In this document: piece after piece, positions 1-7,475 of the stretch
Numbering within the stretch: position 1 is the stretch's first letter
Layout: each line of letters begins with the position of its first letter
NCBI GenBank assembly: GCA_003973265.1
Contig: QNYZ01000054.1
Coordinates: 1 to 48,559, forward strand
Direction of reading: 5' to 3'
Length of the DNA: 48,559 bases
Source: Deltaproteobacteria bacterium
GTDB taxonomy: Bacteria; Desulfobacterota; Desulfobacteria; Desulfobacterales; QNYZ01
Made by a program: the position numbers and the translations under genes
Notes under the pieces: generated by a model
Seen by the model: only the letters and a program-made list of their open reading frames with translations
What the model was told of the DNA's origin: nothing
Database searches by the model: none

Positions 1-1
1 T

Positions 2-130
2 AGTAAGGCCAAGGTTGCTTGTACTCCACTTACGGCTGGTGATGGTTTAAAACTATATGCCCGTGATTATGGCCCCATTGAGGGTGGCAAAACACCCGTA
101 TTATGTCTTAATCGCACACTTTTCATGTAA
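2..130 (+). pseudogene. truncated alpha/beta-hydrolase N-terminus (partial at window edge)
   Basis: Reading the second frame from the window edge gives an open stretch to TAA at 128-130. It contains DGLKLYARDYGP followed by TPVLCL, which is the usual first beta-strand region of alpha/beta hydrolases. In the family this runs on to a His-Gly oxyanion-hole motif (HGLTRN-like), but here homology stops after position 109 and the frame ends six codons later. What remains is about 35 residues without nucleophile, acid or histidine. This reads as a gene broken by rearrangement. The true start lies left of the window or is lost. Confidence 0.55.
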
Positions 131-138
131 AAACCGTG

Positions 139-388
139 TGTTTGGGGACGTAATTGACTAAGTATACTAAAACCGAATCCATAACATCCCGACCTAACCC
201 CTTTAAGCCGCCCTGGGGTACTGGCCCACTCCCTACCATATAGTCACCTGCCGTTTATTTACTTTTTCACCCCGCCCCATTGTTTGAAAAAGAACGCCGT
301 GTTTTGAACCACACACTGATCACGGATTTCTGCGATCCACGCGTAGTTCCATTCTTGGCAGTTTGGGGACACTATTTTTTGTCAATTA
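139..388. repeat. paired TTTGGGGAC motifs with GTAATTGAC/GTCAATTAC arms
   Basis: TTTGGGGAC occurs at about 139-149 followed directly by GTAATTGAC, and again at about 362-370 followed ten bases later by GTCAATTAC, the exact reverse complement of the first arm. The pair brackets the DUF5131 relic. GGGGAC-type motifs with such arms resemble the REP-like ends mobilised by IS200/Y1 (RAYT) transposases, but no transposase is visible here. Confidence 0.35.
200..351 (-). pseudogene. decayed C-terminal fragment of a DUF5131 (phage Gp37/Gp68-like) protein
   Basis: The reverse strand reads WIAEIRDQCVVQNTAFFFKQWGG, split here as WIAEIRDQC then AFFFKQWGG, which matches the C-terminal signature of DUF5131 proteins (IRDQC...FFFKQWGG). 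After GVKK come an in-frame TAA, then INGR, an in-frame TGA, then LYGREW. In intact members this stretch is continuous (KKxGRxLxGRxW). Two stop codons and the missing N-terminal part make it a relic. DUF5131 genes are common on phages and mobile islands, so it is probably debris from a mobile element. Similarity was judged by eye. Confidence 0.6.
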
Positions 389-661
389 CGTTTCCTTTCT
401 TCGTCCCTTTTCTTCCTCGGAAAATTGCCGTAAAAATTGGGATCAACCCACGGTAATCACTTAAAATGACAAAACAAAGACTTCGAAAACAGGTCTGACA
501 CGGGATTAAACCCGCTTTTTGGGGGGCAAAAACTGCAATTTAGCAAGGACTGCAAGGCCCTGTTTTACCAGACGGACAAACCACCGGGCAGAATTTATAC
601 CTTACATAAAGTCGTCTATATGTAAAATCAGCTTATGATCAAGCGCGCACTTTTCAAGATG
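389..661. other. intergenic stretch with no recognisable gene
   Basis: No reading frame with family resemblance was found on either strand. A weak hairpin (CGGG/CCCG, about 509-523) lies before a G-run. A 13-base sequence at 644-656 repeats 113-125 with one mismatch, at the point where the hydrolase homology breaks off. The whole stretch looks like decayed DNA left of tRNA-Ser. Confidence 0.4.
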
Positions 662-662
662 C

Positions 663-698
663 AAAAAACCCCTTAATCGTTATAGATAAAGGGGTTTT
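663..698 (-). terminator. rho-independent terminator of tRNA-Ser
   Basis: A 10-bp perfect stem (AAAACCCCTT/AAGGGGTTTT) with a 14-nt loop is followed on the minus strand by a run of six T. It sits about 30 bp beyond the encoded CCA end of tRNA-Ser. Confidence 0.85.
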
Positions 699-728
699 GG
701 AAGGTACGATACGGCGCGGGATTATTAA

Positions 729-821
729 TGGCGGAGAGGGTGGGATTCGAACCCACGATCCCACTTTTGGCGGGATACCGCTTTTCGAGAGCGGGGCCTT
801 CAGCCACTCGGCAACCTCTCC
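729..821 (-). tRNA. tRNA-Ser (anticodon CGA)
   Basis: A 93-nt type II tRNA. The acceptor stem GGAGAGG/CCTCTCC is followed by discriminator G and an encoded CCA. The anticodon loop CTCGAAA gives anticodon CGA, which reads UCG serine codons. The long variable arm (ATCCCGCC...GTGGGAT) and the T-loop GGTTCGAATCC are as expected. It is a single gene with its own promoter and terminator. Its 3' end faces the decayed region at 1-660, a common situation at island integration sites. Confidence 0.95.
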
Positions 822-844
822 GGGACGCATCCATCAGGGGGAAC

Positions 845-873
845 AATATATAGTCGGTTGCCTCTTGTGTCAA
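845..873 (-). promoter_or_regulatory. sigma70-type promoter of tRNA-Ser
   Basis: On the minus strand TTGACA (873-868) and TATATT (850-845) are separated by exactly 17 bp. The -10 box ends 23 bp before the mature tRNA 5' end, which leaves a leader of about 16 nt for RNase P to remove. Confidence 0.8.
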
Positions 874-968
874 TTCCATTATGATGAGATCCGTGGTTTT
901 ATTTGACCTTTGTGTATTCAAAGCACCTGTGATATGGATCTTCTATTTATTATTTTTCGAGGTCGTGC

Positions 969-2402
969 ATGGACCCGCTTAAAAATAAAATCCCATCGAA
1001 AATAGACACCATTCACCTGCTGGCCGTGTGCGGCACGGGGATGGCCGCACTGGCGGTCATGCTCAGGGATCTCGGCTACCGGGTGTCGGGGTCGGATCAG
1101 AACGTCTATCCCCCCATGAGTACCTTTCTGGCCGACCATGGCATCTCGATCCGCCAGGGGTATAAACCCGCTCATCTTGATTCGCACCTGGACCTGGTTA
1201 TCGTGGGAAATGCGATCAGCCGGGACAATCCCGAGGCCATGCGCCTGGCAGAACTGGGACTGCATTATTGTTCCATGCCCCAGGCCGTAAATCATTTCCT
1301 GGCGAAGGGAAAAAAGGCCCTGGTGGTCACCGGCACCCATGGAAAAACGACCACTTCGTCCCTGCTGGCCTGGATCCTCTACAAGGCCGGCCGGGATCCG
1401 TCATTTATCATCGGAGGTATCCTTCATGATTTTAAGAGCAACCACCGGCTCGGCAGCGGGGACTTTGTCGTTATTGAAGGTGATGAATACGATACGGCCT
1501 TTTTTGACAAGGGCCCCAAGTTCCTCCACTATCGTCCCCATACGGCCATCCTGACCAGCGTGGAATTCGATCACGCCGATATCTTTACTGATTTGAATCA
1601 TGTGACCGCTGCGTTTGATCAATTCTTAAACGGGGTCCCGGATCATTGCCGGGTATTTGCCTTTGACGGAGACAAAAATATAGCGGCTCTTACCACGGCT
1701 GTCACCGGAAATCGACCGGCCATGGTGAGAAAATACGGATGCCAACCGGATTCAATGTGGCGACTCGGATCGGCCCGCATTGAAAACGGCTGGACGGATT
1801 TTGACATATTCAAAAGGGAAAAACATTTTGGAAAATTCCGGACTCGGCTGCCCGGCCGCCATAACCTGCTCAATACCCTGGCTGCGGTGGCAGTCGCCGA
1901 TCGAATCGGCCTGACCGCGTCCGAAATTGCCGGGGCACTGGAAACGTTCACGGGTATCCGGCGGCGGCAGGAAGTGCGAGGCATTAAACGCGATATTACC
2001 GTCATCGACGATTTTGCCCACCACCCCACGGCCGTACTGGAAACCGTCGCTGCCATCCGCAGCCATTACCCCGCCGGCCGACTGATCGCCGTATTTGAAC
2101 CCCGAACCAATACCAGCATGCGGAATGTCTTTCAAAAAACATATGCAACTGTATTTGATCCGGCCGATATCATCTGTATCCGGACCCCCTCCATGATCCA
2201 AAAAGTGCCGACGGCAGAGCGGTTTTCGTCTGAAAAGCTGGTCAGTGACCTGATCCACCGTAAAAAAGACGCTCACCACTTCGAGAATACCGATCAAATC
2301 ATTTCATATTTAATCGACATTGCCATGGCCGGAGACGTGATCCTGGTGATGTCCAACGGTGGATTCGACAATATCCACCAACGGCTACTGGACCGTTTAT
2401 AA
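969..2402 (+). CDS. mpl: UDP-N-acetylmuramate:L-alanyl-gamma-D-glutamyl-meso-diaminopimelate ligase
   Basis: Murein-recycling ligase that attaches recovered tripeptide to UDP-MurNAc in the cytoplasm using ATP. The 477-residue product has the Mur-ligase order: an N-terminal UDP-binding fold with CGTGM at 21-25, the P-loop GTHGKTTT at 122-129, the central EGDEYDTAFFD at 170-180, a TSVEFDHADIF segment at 196-206, and a C-terminal domain with DDFAHHPTA and EPRTNTS. The EGDEYDTAFFD signature and a length near 460-480 favour Mpl over MurC. GAGG lies 6 nt before the ATG. The next gene starts 12 bp after the stop, so they are probably cotranscribed. Confidence 0.9.
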   Translation: MDPLKNKIPSKIDTIHLLAVCGTGMAALAVMLRDLGYRVSGSDQNVYPPMSTFLADHGISIRQGYKPAHLDSHLDLVIVGNAISRDNPEAMRLAELGLHYCSMPQAVNHFLAKGKKALVVTGTHGKTTTSSLLAWILYKAGRDPSFIIGGILHDFKSNHRLGSGDFVVIEGDEYDTAFFDKGPKFLHYRPHTAILTSVEFDHADIFTDLNHVTAAFDQFLNGVPDHCRVFAFDGDKNIAALTTAVTGNRPAMVRKYGCQPDSMWRLGSARIENGWTDFDIFKREKHFGKFRTRLPGRHNLLNTLAAVAVADRIGLTASEIAGALETFTGIRRRQEVRGIKRDITVIDDFAHHPTAVLETVAAIRSHYPAGRLIAVFEPRTNTSMRNVFQKTYATVFDPADIICIRTPSMIQKVPTAERFSSEKLVSDLIHRKKDAHHFENTDQIISYLIDIAMAGDVILVMSNGGFDNIHQRLLDRL

Positions 2403-2413
2403 ATGCTGCCAAG

Positions 2414-3853
2414 ATGATGCGGGAAATATTAATCATAGCCAAAGACCACCGTCGATTCCAGCAGATTGAAAAAGCATGCCGGCCATCTTTCCGGAACCTG
2501 ACTTTTATCTTAGCCCGGACGACCCGTGACGCCGCTGATCTTCTGAGAGAACATCATATCGCCCTTATTATACTGGAACCGCTCACCCGCCGGGAACGCA
2601 CCCCTTCCCTGTTGTCCTACATCTGGAAATTTTATCCGGATATTCCCGTGCTCAATATGGCCGGAGACCGTGAATCGGTCGAATCACTGATCGTCGGAGA
2701 AGAGGGTATTTCGGTGCAACCGGTACCTACGCTTCCCGCTGAAAACTGGGCGGAAATCATTCAGCAGACATTGCAGGGAGAACGGGATGGCGGCACAATA
2801 TATGTTAGTGACATATCTCTTTTCGCCCAGATGATTGAGCAGGAGCAGCGGACCTGCACGCTTCGCGTCTACGATGATGTTCATCACCGGGTCGGCATCC
2901 TCTTTTTTCAGGATGGCGAGATTAAGAACGCGCGGCTGAAAAAGGTTCAGGGAAAGGCCGCCGCCTGTGAAGTGCTGACCTGGGAATCCATATGGATTGA
3001 TATCCAGGACAGCTGTGAGTTGCCGGCCCCCCGGATAAAGGCCAACCTCCAGGCGATTTTGATAGAGGGCCGGTTAAACAAGGATAATGAAGCCGATGAC
3101 GACACGGCCATGCCCGGGATGGGATCTGACAGAGAAGAAGAGGCATATTATCGGACACTGGTTGACAGCGACCCGGATGCCCCGGCTTCCAGCGAGAAGG
3201 AAGAAAGCACCTGTGATGCCAAAGCGGCCACGAAATCGCCATCGAGGACGCGTCGTTCTTTTCTTTCAATGGTTGCCGCCCTTTTACTGGCCTTATTAGC
3301 GGTAACCGCTTACATGGCAAACCAATACCGGGATAACCCGCGGTCACAAAAAACCGGGGCCGGAGAAAAAGACCCCGCCGCAACGGTCCGCTTCACTGCT
3401 GCAAAACCGCCTTCAAAGACCCCGGCCGTCAAATCCAGCAAACCAGCCCGCGCGGCAGCCGCCCCCTCGAAAAAAGTCATCAAAAAAATATCCCGGGCAG
3501 ATCCGCTTAAGATAAACCGGAGTGCCGCTTCACCCGCACCGACCGTTTTTCTCTATTATACATTCAGCAAAAATCGGTCGCTGACCGAGCAACTGGCAAA
3601 CTACCTGGCTGCCAGGGGGGTTGCCGTCGGCGGTGTCGAACAGGCCGAATATACAAAAAACGAGGTCCGTTATTTTCATACCGATGATCTGCGGGGTGTA
3701 AAAACGATTTACGGGTATATCTCTGCCTTTTTGAACAATTCACACATTTCCGTCGCCGGTTCCCGTTTTACCTTTAAAGACCTGTCGAAAAATTATCCCC
3801 ATGTTCCCCGGGGGCAGATAGAAGTATGGCTTCGATTAACACCGCCCGGTTAA
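2414..3853 (+). CDS. DUF4388-containing single-pass membrane protein with receiver-like N-terminus and LytR_C-like C-terminus
   Basis: 479 residues, unnamed. Residues 1-120 look like a response-regulator fold that lacks a convincing phospho-acceptor. Residues about 131-220 resemble DUF4388/PATAN (LFAQMIEQEQRTCTLRV, then GILFFQDGEIKNA), a protein-interaction module frequent in Deltaproteobacteria. A charged linker precedes one membrane helix at 283-302. A Lys/Ala/Pro-rich linker leads to a domain at 376-479 (VFLYYTFSKNRSLTEQLANYLAARG, split as FLYYTFSKN and LANYLAARG, then NEVRYFH) resembling the LytR_C fold of envelope proteins. The cytoplasm-to-envelope layout and position behind mpl suggest a cell-wall or surface role, which is inference. 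The ATG pair at 2414/2417 lacks a clear ribosome site, so translation may be coupled to mpl. Confidence 0.6.
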   Translation: MMREILIIAKDHRRFQQIEKACRPSFRNLTFILARTTRDAADLLREHHIALIILEPLTRRERTPSLLSYIWKFYPDIPVLNMAGDRESVESLIVGEEGISVQPVPTLPAENWAEIIQQTLQGERDGGTIYVSDISLFAQMIEQEQRTCTLRVYDDVHHRVGILFFQDGEIKNARLKKVQGKAAACEVLTWESIWIDIQDSCELPAPRIKANLQAILIEGRLNKDNEADDDTAMPGMGSDREEEAYYRTLVDSDPDAPASSEKEESTCDAKAATKSPSRTRRSFLSMVAALLLALLAVTAYMANQYRDNPRSQKTGAGEKDPAATVRFTAAKPPSKTPAVKSSKPARAAAAPSKKVIKKISRADPLKINRSAASPAPTVFLYYTFSKNRSLTEQLANYLAARGVAVGGVEQAEYTKNEVRYFHTDDLRGVKTIYGYISAFLNNSHISVAGSRFTFKDLSKNYPHVPRGQIEVWLRLTPPG

Positions 3854-3875
3854 TTATTGTATCAATATAGAATCC

Positions 3876-4955
3876 CTATAAAGCCTTCCGGATAAACGAG
3901 GACTGGCCGGCGGTGAAATCAACGAGTGCCCTCAATTTTTTTTTTGCCATACCGGAATCAATCGCCTCTGCCGCAATGGCAATGCCTTCTTCCATCGAGA
4001 TATCCTGACGGGCGGCCACCAGGGCCGCGGCGGCGTTTAGAAGCACAACATCTCTTTTGGGACCCCGTTCCCCATCAAGAACCAGCCGGATAATCCGTGC
4101 ATTTTCCCGGGCGTTCCCGCCGGCTATGGCAGATGGATCGACGGTTTTAAAGCCAAATTGTTCCGGTTCGATCACGGACGACTCCACCTGCCCGTTTTTT
4201 AATCGGCTGATATCGGTCGGCCCGCAGATACTAACCTCATCATGGGTCTCATGGCCGTAAGTTACCAGTGCTTTTTGCGCGCCCAGCCGATTCAACACGT
4301 CGGCCATTTTCTGAGTTAAAGATGACTTGTAAACCCCCAGGATATGACTGGTGGAACGGGCCGGATTGGCCAGGGGGCCGATCAGATTGAATATCGTCCT
4401 GATACCGATCTCTTCCCGAACCGGTGCCACATGCTTCATCGGCCCGCTGTTGATCGTGGTGAACAAGAACCCAACCCCCGTTTCCTGAATACAGTTTTCA
4501 ATATCCGGAACGGTTAAATCCAGATTAATTTCCAGATTCATGAGGACATCCGCGGCCCCAAAATACATGGACGCCGACCGGTTGCCATGACGAACAACGT
4601 TTACGCCGCTGCCGGCCAGGACAAAGGCGGTTGCCGTAGAGATGTTAAACGTGCGCGTACCGGTTTTACCGCTGTCACTGGTCTCAATAACCGTTTCGCT
4701 TTCAATATTGATGTCATCCCGTGCAAGATTCAGGAGACTGTCTGACAAGTTAATGCATTGAACCCTCGCCGCAAGGGCCCTGGCCGCACCGACAATTTCA
4801 TCAACGGTTTCCTCCTTATATCTCAATGCGGTGACGAATGCCCCTGCCTGGGCCGGAGAAACCCGGCCGTCAAAAATGTCCGCCATGGTTTTTTCCATCT
4901 CGCTTTCGGACAGGTCTCTTCCATTCATGACTTTTATCAGCGAATTGCGAATCAT
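3876..4955 (-). CDS. trpD: anthranilate phosphoribosyltransferase (divergent)
   Basis: Transfers phosphoribosyl from PRPP to anthranilate in tryptophan synthesis. The start chosen is the ATG at 4955 because AGGAGG lies 6 nt before it; an ATG 24 bp upstream has no such site. This gives 359 residues. TrpD hallmarks are TFNISTATAF (102-111), HGNRSAS (123-129), MKHVAPVR (173-180) and NLIGPLANPA (190-199). The PRPP loop normally reads GTGGDG before xxTFN, but here it reads DSGKTG (94-99), and the GSADVLEALG block reads GAADVLMNLE. Identity as TrpD is supported by the Trp-codon attenuator upstream. No other trp gene lies in the window. The preceding gene on the other strand converges, with 22 bp between stops. 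Confidence 0.8.
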   Translation of the reverse strand: MIRNSLIKVMNGRDLSESEMEKTMADIFDGRVSPAQAGAFVTALRYKEETVDEIVGAARALAARVQCINLSDSLLNLARDDINIESETVIETSDSGKTGTRTFNISTATAFVLAGSGVNVVRHGNRSASMYFGAADVLMNLEINLDLTVPDIENCIQETGVGFLFTTINSGPMKHVAPVREEIGIRTIFNLIGPLANPARSTSHILGVYKSSLTQKMADVLNRLGAQKALVTYGHETHDEVSICGPTDISRLKNGQVESSVIEPEQFGFKTVDPSAIAGGNARENARIIRLVLDGERGPKRDVVLLNAAAALVAARQDISMEEGIAIAAEAIDSGMAKKKLRALVDFTAGQSSFIRKAL

Positions 4956-4986
4956 CTTCTTCCTCCTGTTGGTATCCATAAAAAAG

Positions 4987-5011
4987 GGCCGCGGGAACCG
5001 GTCCTTCGGCC
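4987..5011 (-). promoter_or_regulatory. second hairpin between the trp terminator and trpD
   Basis: On the minus strand GGCCG...CGGCC closes a stem with an inner GGAACC/GGTTCC-like imperfect palindrome, followed by CTTTTTT. It lies 31-56 bp before the trpD ATG. It could be a backup terminator or a 5' stability hairpin. Confidence 0.45.
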
Positions 5012-5013
5012 AT

Positions 5014-5050
5014 AAAAAAACCGCGGACCATTAAAGGCGGCCCACGGTTT
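5014..5050 (-). terminator. trp attenuator terminator (segments 3:4)
   Basis: On the minus strand AACCGTGGGCC pairs over all 11 positions with GGTCCGCGGTT (two are G-U pairs), followed by seven T. It lies between the leader peptide stop codon and trpD. The 5' arm can pair instead with segment 2 of the leader (CCGTGGGC with GCCCATCGG, one bulge), which is the expected antiterminator. Confidence 0.85.
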
Positions 5051-5082
5051 AAATTAAAAAATATCGTTATCCTGTTACCAGA

Positions 5083-5172
5083 CTATCCCGATGGGCACAC
5101 CTCTCGTGTAAAGATGCGCCAACACCAGTTTTTGATTGCGCAGATGCGATTTGTCCGAATAGATGACAGCAT
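5083..5172 (-). CDS. trpL: trp operon leader peptide (29 aa)
   Basis: A 29-codon frame from ATG (5172) to TAG (5083). Residues 16 and 18 are Trp (KNWCWR; codons TGG TGT TGG at 5127-5119). These codons immediately precede a 9-bp hairpin, GGCGCAUCU (5120-5112) with AGGUGUGCC (5102-5094), the 1:2 pause hairpin. The stop codon follows the hairpin. A ribosome stalled at the Trp codons would cover segment 1 and let segment 2 pair with segment 3, opening the terminator. This is the classic E. coli logic. AAGG is only one base before the ATG, and the predicted promoter puts transcription start at or next to the A of ATG, so the leader may be leaderless. Confidence 0.8.
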   Translation of the reverse strand: MLSSIRTNRICAIKNWCWRIFTREVCPSG

Positions 5173-5177
5173 GCCTT

Positions 5178-5206
5178 TTTATGAAATAGACGCCTGCAAA
5201 AGTCAA
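5178..5206 (-). promoter_or_regulatory. probable promoter of the trpL-trpD transcript
   Basis: Minus-strand TTGACT (5206-5201) and CATAAA (5183-5178) with a 17-bp spacer. Only five bases separate the -10 box from the leader ATG, so initiation at the usual 6-7 nt would fall on the ATG itself. Confidence 0.55.
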
Positions 5207-5245
5207 GCAATAAAACAAAATAGCTGATCGTTAACGTAAATACCG

Positions 5246-6244
5246 CTATGGCTGATACGGCGCATATACATCGGCGTTAACCAGGTATTTTGGACGGTTG
5301 CCGGCCAGGTAGTCGATGAGTTGCTCCACAACCCCCACATTCATATTGTTCATGGCCTCGGTGGTAAACGCCGCTGTATGCGGGGTCAGGACCACGTTGT
5401 CCAGACCGAGAAGCGGCGACTCGACGGGCGGCTCATGCGCAAACACATCAAGGCCGGCGCCGGTAATGACACCGTTTTTTAATGCCCGGGCCAGGTCCGC
5501 CTCGTTGACGATCTCGCCCCGGGCCGCGTTGATTAAAATGGCGTTGGGTTTCATGGTCGCCAGGGTCCGGGTATTGATCATCTGGTTATTTTCCGGTGTG
5601 AGCGGTACATGCAGCGTCACGATGTCGGATACCTCAAGCAGGGCCTCCAGCGACATCCGCTCGATCCGGTTTTCCCCGGCAAACTGATCCGGCCAGAAGG
5701 GATCATGGGCCACGATCTTCATGTCAAACCCCCGGGCCCGGCGGGCAACCGCCCGGCCAATGGCACCCAGGCCGACAATGCCCAGGGTCTTCTGCCATAA
5801 TTCAACGCCCATGATCCGGGTATGCTCCCAGCGTTTTTCCCGCAGACTGCGGTCGCAATAGGGTATTTTTCGGGCCACGGCCAGCATCAGGGCAAAGGTA
5901 TGATCGGCCACCGCCTGATTGTTCACACCGGGTGTATTGAAAACAATGCCCCCGTGCCGGCTGGCGGCTTCGATATCGATCATATCCAGGCCAACGCCCA
6001 TTTTGGCAATGACCTTCAGCCGGGGCGCCATGTCGAACAGGGCATCGTTGACCACCAGATCGTTTCCGCTGAGCACGGCATCCGCTGATTTCAGCGCGTC
6101 CACAAAATCCGGATCTTCGATACCCTTGCCGCGCATATCGATGATTTCAATGGACGGCGACTTTTCAAGCGTTTCCATGGGGCCGGTGTCGAACACACAA
6201 AACGGACGGGCCTCGATTAACAGCTTCAATGCACTCATATCCAT
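5246..6244 (-). CDS. D-2-hydroxyacid dehydrogenase (PGDH-like)
   Basis: NAD-dependent reduction or oxidation between a 2-oxo acid and a D-2-hydroxy acid. From the ATG at 6244 (17 bp after the thiolase stop, GGGTGGT upstream) the product is 332 residues; a longer frame would run into the thiolase gene. The Rossmann motif GLGAIG is at 158-163. The catalytic trio is visible: Arg242 in NAARGEI, Glu271 in AHEPP and His289 in LTPHTAA. Length and motifs fit the phosphoglycerate dehydrogenase/glyoxylate reductase group, but it lacks the C-terminal ACT domain of full SerA. As the last gene of a catabolic operon, its substrate is more likely a pathway 2-oxo or 2-hydroxy acid than 3-phosphoglycerate (inference). 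Confidence 0.8.
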   Translation of the reverse strand: MDMSALKLLIEARPFCVFDTGPMETLEKSPSIEIIDMRGKGIEDPDFVDALKSADAVLSGNDLVVNDALFDMAPRLKVIAKMGVGLDMIDIEAASRHGGIVFNTPGVNNQAVADHTFALMLAVARKIPYCDRSLREKRWEHTRIMGVELWQKTLGIVGLGAIGRAVARRARGFDMKIVAHDPFWPDQFAGENRIERMSLEALLEVSDIVTLHVPLTPENNQMINTRTLATMKPNAILINAARGEIVNEADLARALKNGVITGAGLDVFAHEPPVESPLLGLDNVVLTPHTAAFTTEAMNNMNVGVVEQLIDYLAGNRPKYLVNADVYAPYQP

Positions 6245-6261
6245 ACCACCCGTTCGATTGA

Positions 6262-7452
6262 TTATCCGACCTTCAATACCATCGCGCCGGCGGTATCCCC
6301 GGCGGCACACCCGCCAAACAACAGATACCCGCCACCGCCGGCGGCTGTTTCTTCAATCCCCTCAATGATACACCGGCCGGCCGTTGGGCCCTGGGGATGA
6401 CCAAACACAATCGGGCTGCCGTAATTATTAAACGACATGACATCAAGGTTAAACTCCCTGGCCATGTAAAGATCATTGGAGGCAAACGGGTTGTGGGTTT
6501 TAATCGTCTTGACATCATCGATGGATATCCCGGCCTTTTCAAGGGCCATGCGGCACGCCGGTACCACGGCCATAGCCATGAATCCTTTTTTGGTCCGGTG
6601 AAAGCCATACGATACGACCTGAATTTCAATATTTGGATCCGTACTCAAATCCCTGGCCTGGTCCCGCGTGGTCACCAATATACCCGCATTCCCATCGGCC
6701 GGGTGGGTTTGCGCCCCAAAAGTATGAACACCGCCGGGAACGACCGGTTTAAGACCGGCCAGGCCCTCTGCGGTCGTTGGAAAAACCCCTTCATCGGCGG
6801 CAACGGTAATGGTTTTCTTTTTGGATACCCTAACTTCCACCGGAAACATGTAGCGTTTCTGGAAAGCCCGATCGTCAGCCAGCGCTTCTTCATACTGCTG
6901 GGCCCGCCGGAGGGCTACCTGGTCACACTCTTCCCGTGTGGCACCGGCTTCGGCCGCCACGTTTTCGGCAGTTTGAATCATCGCACCCTTGGCCGTGGGG
7001 TCATATCCGAAATGATCCATCACCCAGTCTTCCGATTCAACCTGGCCACCCGGTCCCTTAGCATTAGGCCAGACCGTATGAGGACCGTTTGAACACCGAT
7101 CGGTCATCAGGCAAAACGGCTGCTGGTAAAGGCCGGTTTCGACCCCGATACCGGCCTGGAAAATACACGTTGTGGATGTGGAACAGGCCTGCATCAAGGT
7201 CACGCCCGGCAGATGACCGGCGCCCATCATATGCGCGGCCCAGGTACTGCCGTAAAAAAGATAGTGCTGCCCGATCGTGGTGCCTAAAATGAGGTAGTCC
7301 AGATTCCCTGTATCCCATTTTTTTCCGGCCAGCCACCGTTTGGCGGTATTGGCACCCAGGGCGATGGCGTTATCATTGGCAAAGCTGCCCTGCCAGCGGG
7401 CAAACGGTGAGCTGTAGTAGCCGCCATAGGGAATGTAGGCTTTGGTCAGCAT
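6262..7452 (-). CDS. thiolase-family protein (acetyl-CoA acetyltransferase-like)
   Basis: Predicted CoA-dependent cleavage of a 3-ketoacyl-CoA to acetyl-CoA and a shorter acyl-CoA, the last step of a beta-oxidation-type route. The 396-residue length is typical. The acylated cysteine is Cys90 in QACSTST. His320 lies in THNPF (the NEAF position), His352 in GHPQGPTAGR, and Cys382 in GGCAAGD is the second catalytic cysteine. AGGAGG lies 8 nt before the ATG. The upstream gap to the acyl-CoA synthetase contains a 9-bp tandem repeat array. The active-site block HNPF is unlike housekeeping FadA/AtoB (NEAF), suggesting a specialised substrate. Confidence 0.8.
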   Translation of the reverse strand: MLTKAYIPYGGYYSSPFARWQGSFANDNAIALGANTAKRWLAGKKWDTGNLDYLILGTTIGQHYLFYGSTWAAHMMGAGHLPGVTLMQACSTSTTCIFQAGIGVETGLYQQPFCLMTDRCSNGPHTVWPNAKGPGGQVESEDWVMDHFGYDPTAKGAMIQTAENVAAEAGATREECDQVALRRAQQYEEALADDRAFQKRYMFPVEVRVSKKKTITVAADEGVFPTTAEGLAGLKPVVPGGVHTFGAQTHPADGNAGILVTTRDQARDLSTDPNIEIQVVSYGFHRTKKGFMAMAVVPACRMALEKAGISIDDVKTIKTHNPFASNDLYMAREFNLDVMSFNNYGSPIVFGHPQGPTAGRCIIEGIEETAAGGGGYLLFGGCAAGDTAGAMVLKVG

Positions 7453-7475
7453 GGATTGAACCTCCTGTGGTATGT

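Noticed and set aside
673..921. Open frames on both strands across tRNA-Ser
   Set aside because: They run through the tRNA and its promoter and show no protein-like features.
5014..5050. T-box riboswitch upstream of trpD
   Set aside because: No recognisable T-box core or specifier stem; the Trp-codon leader peptide explains the region better.
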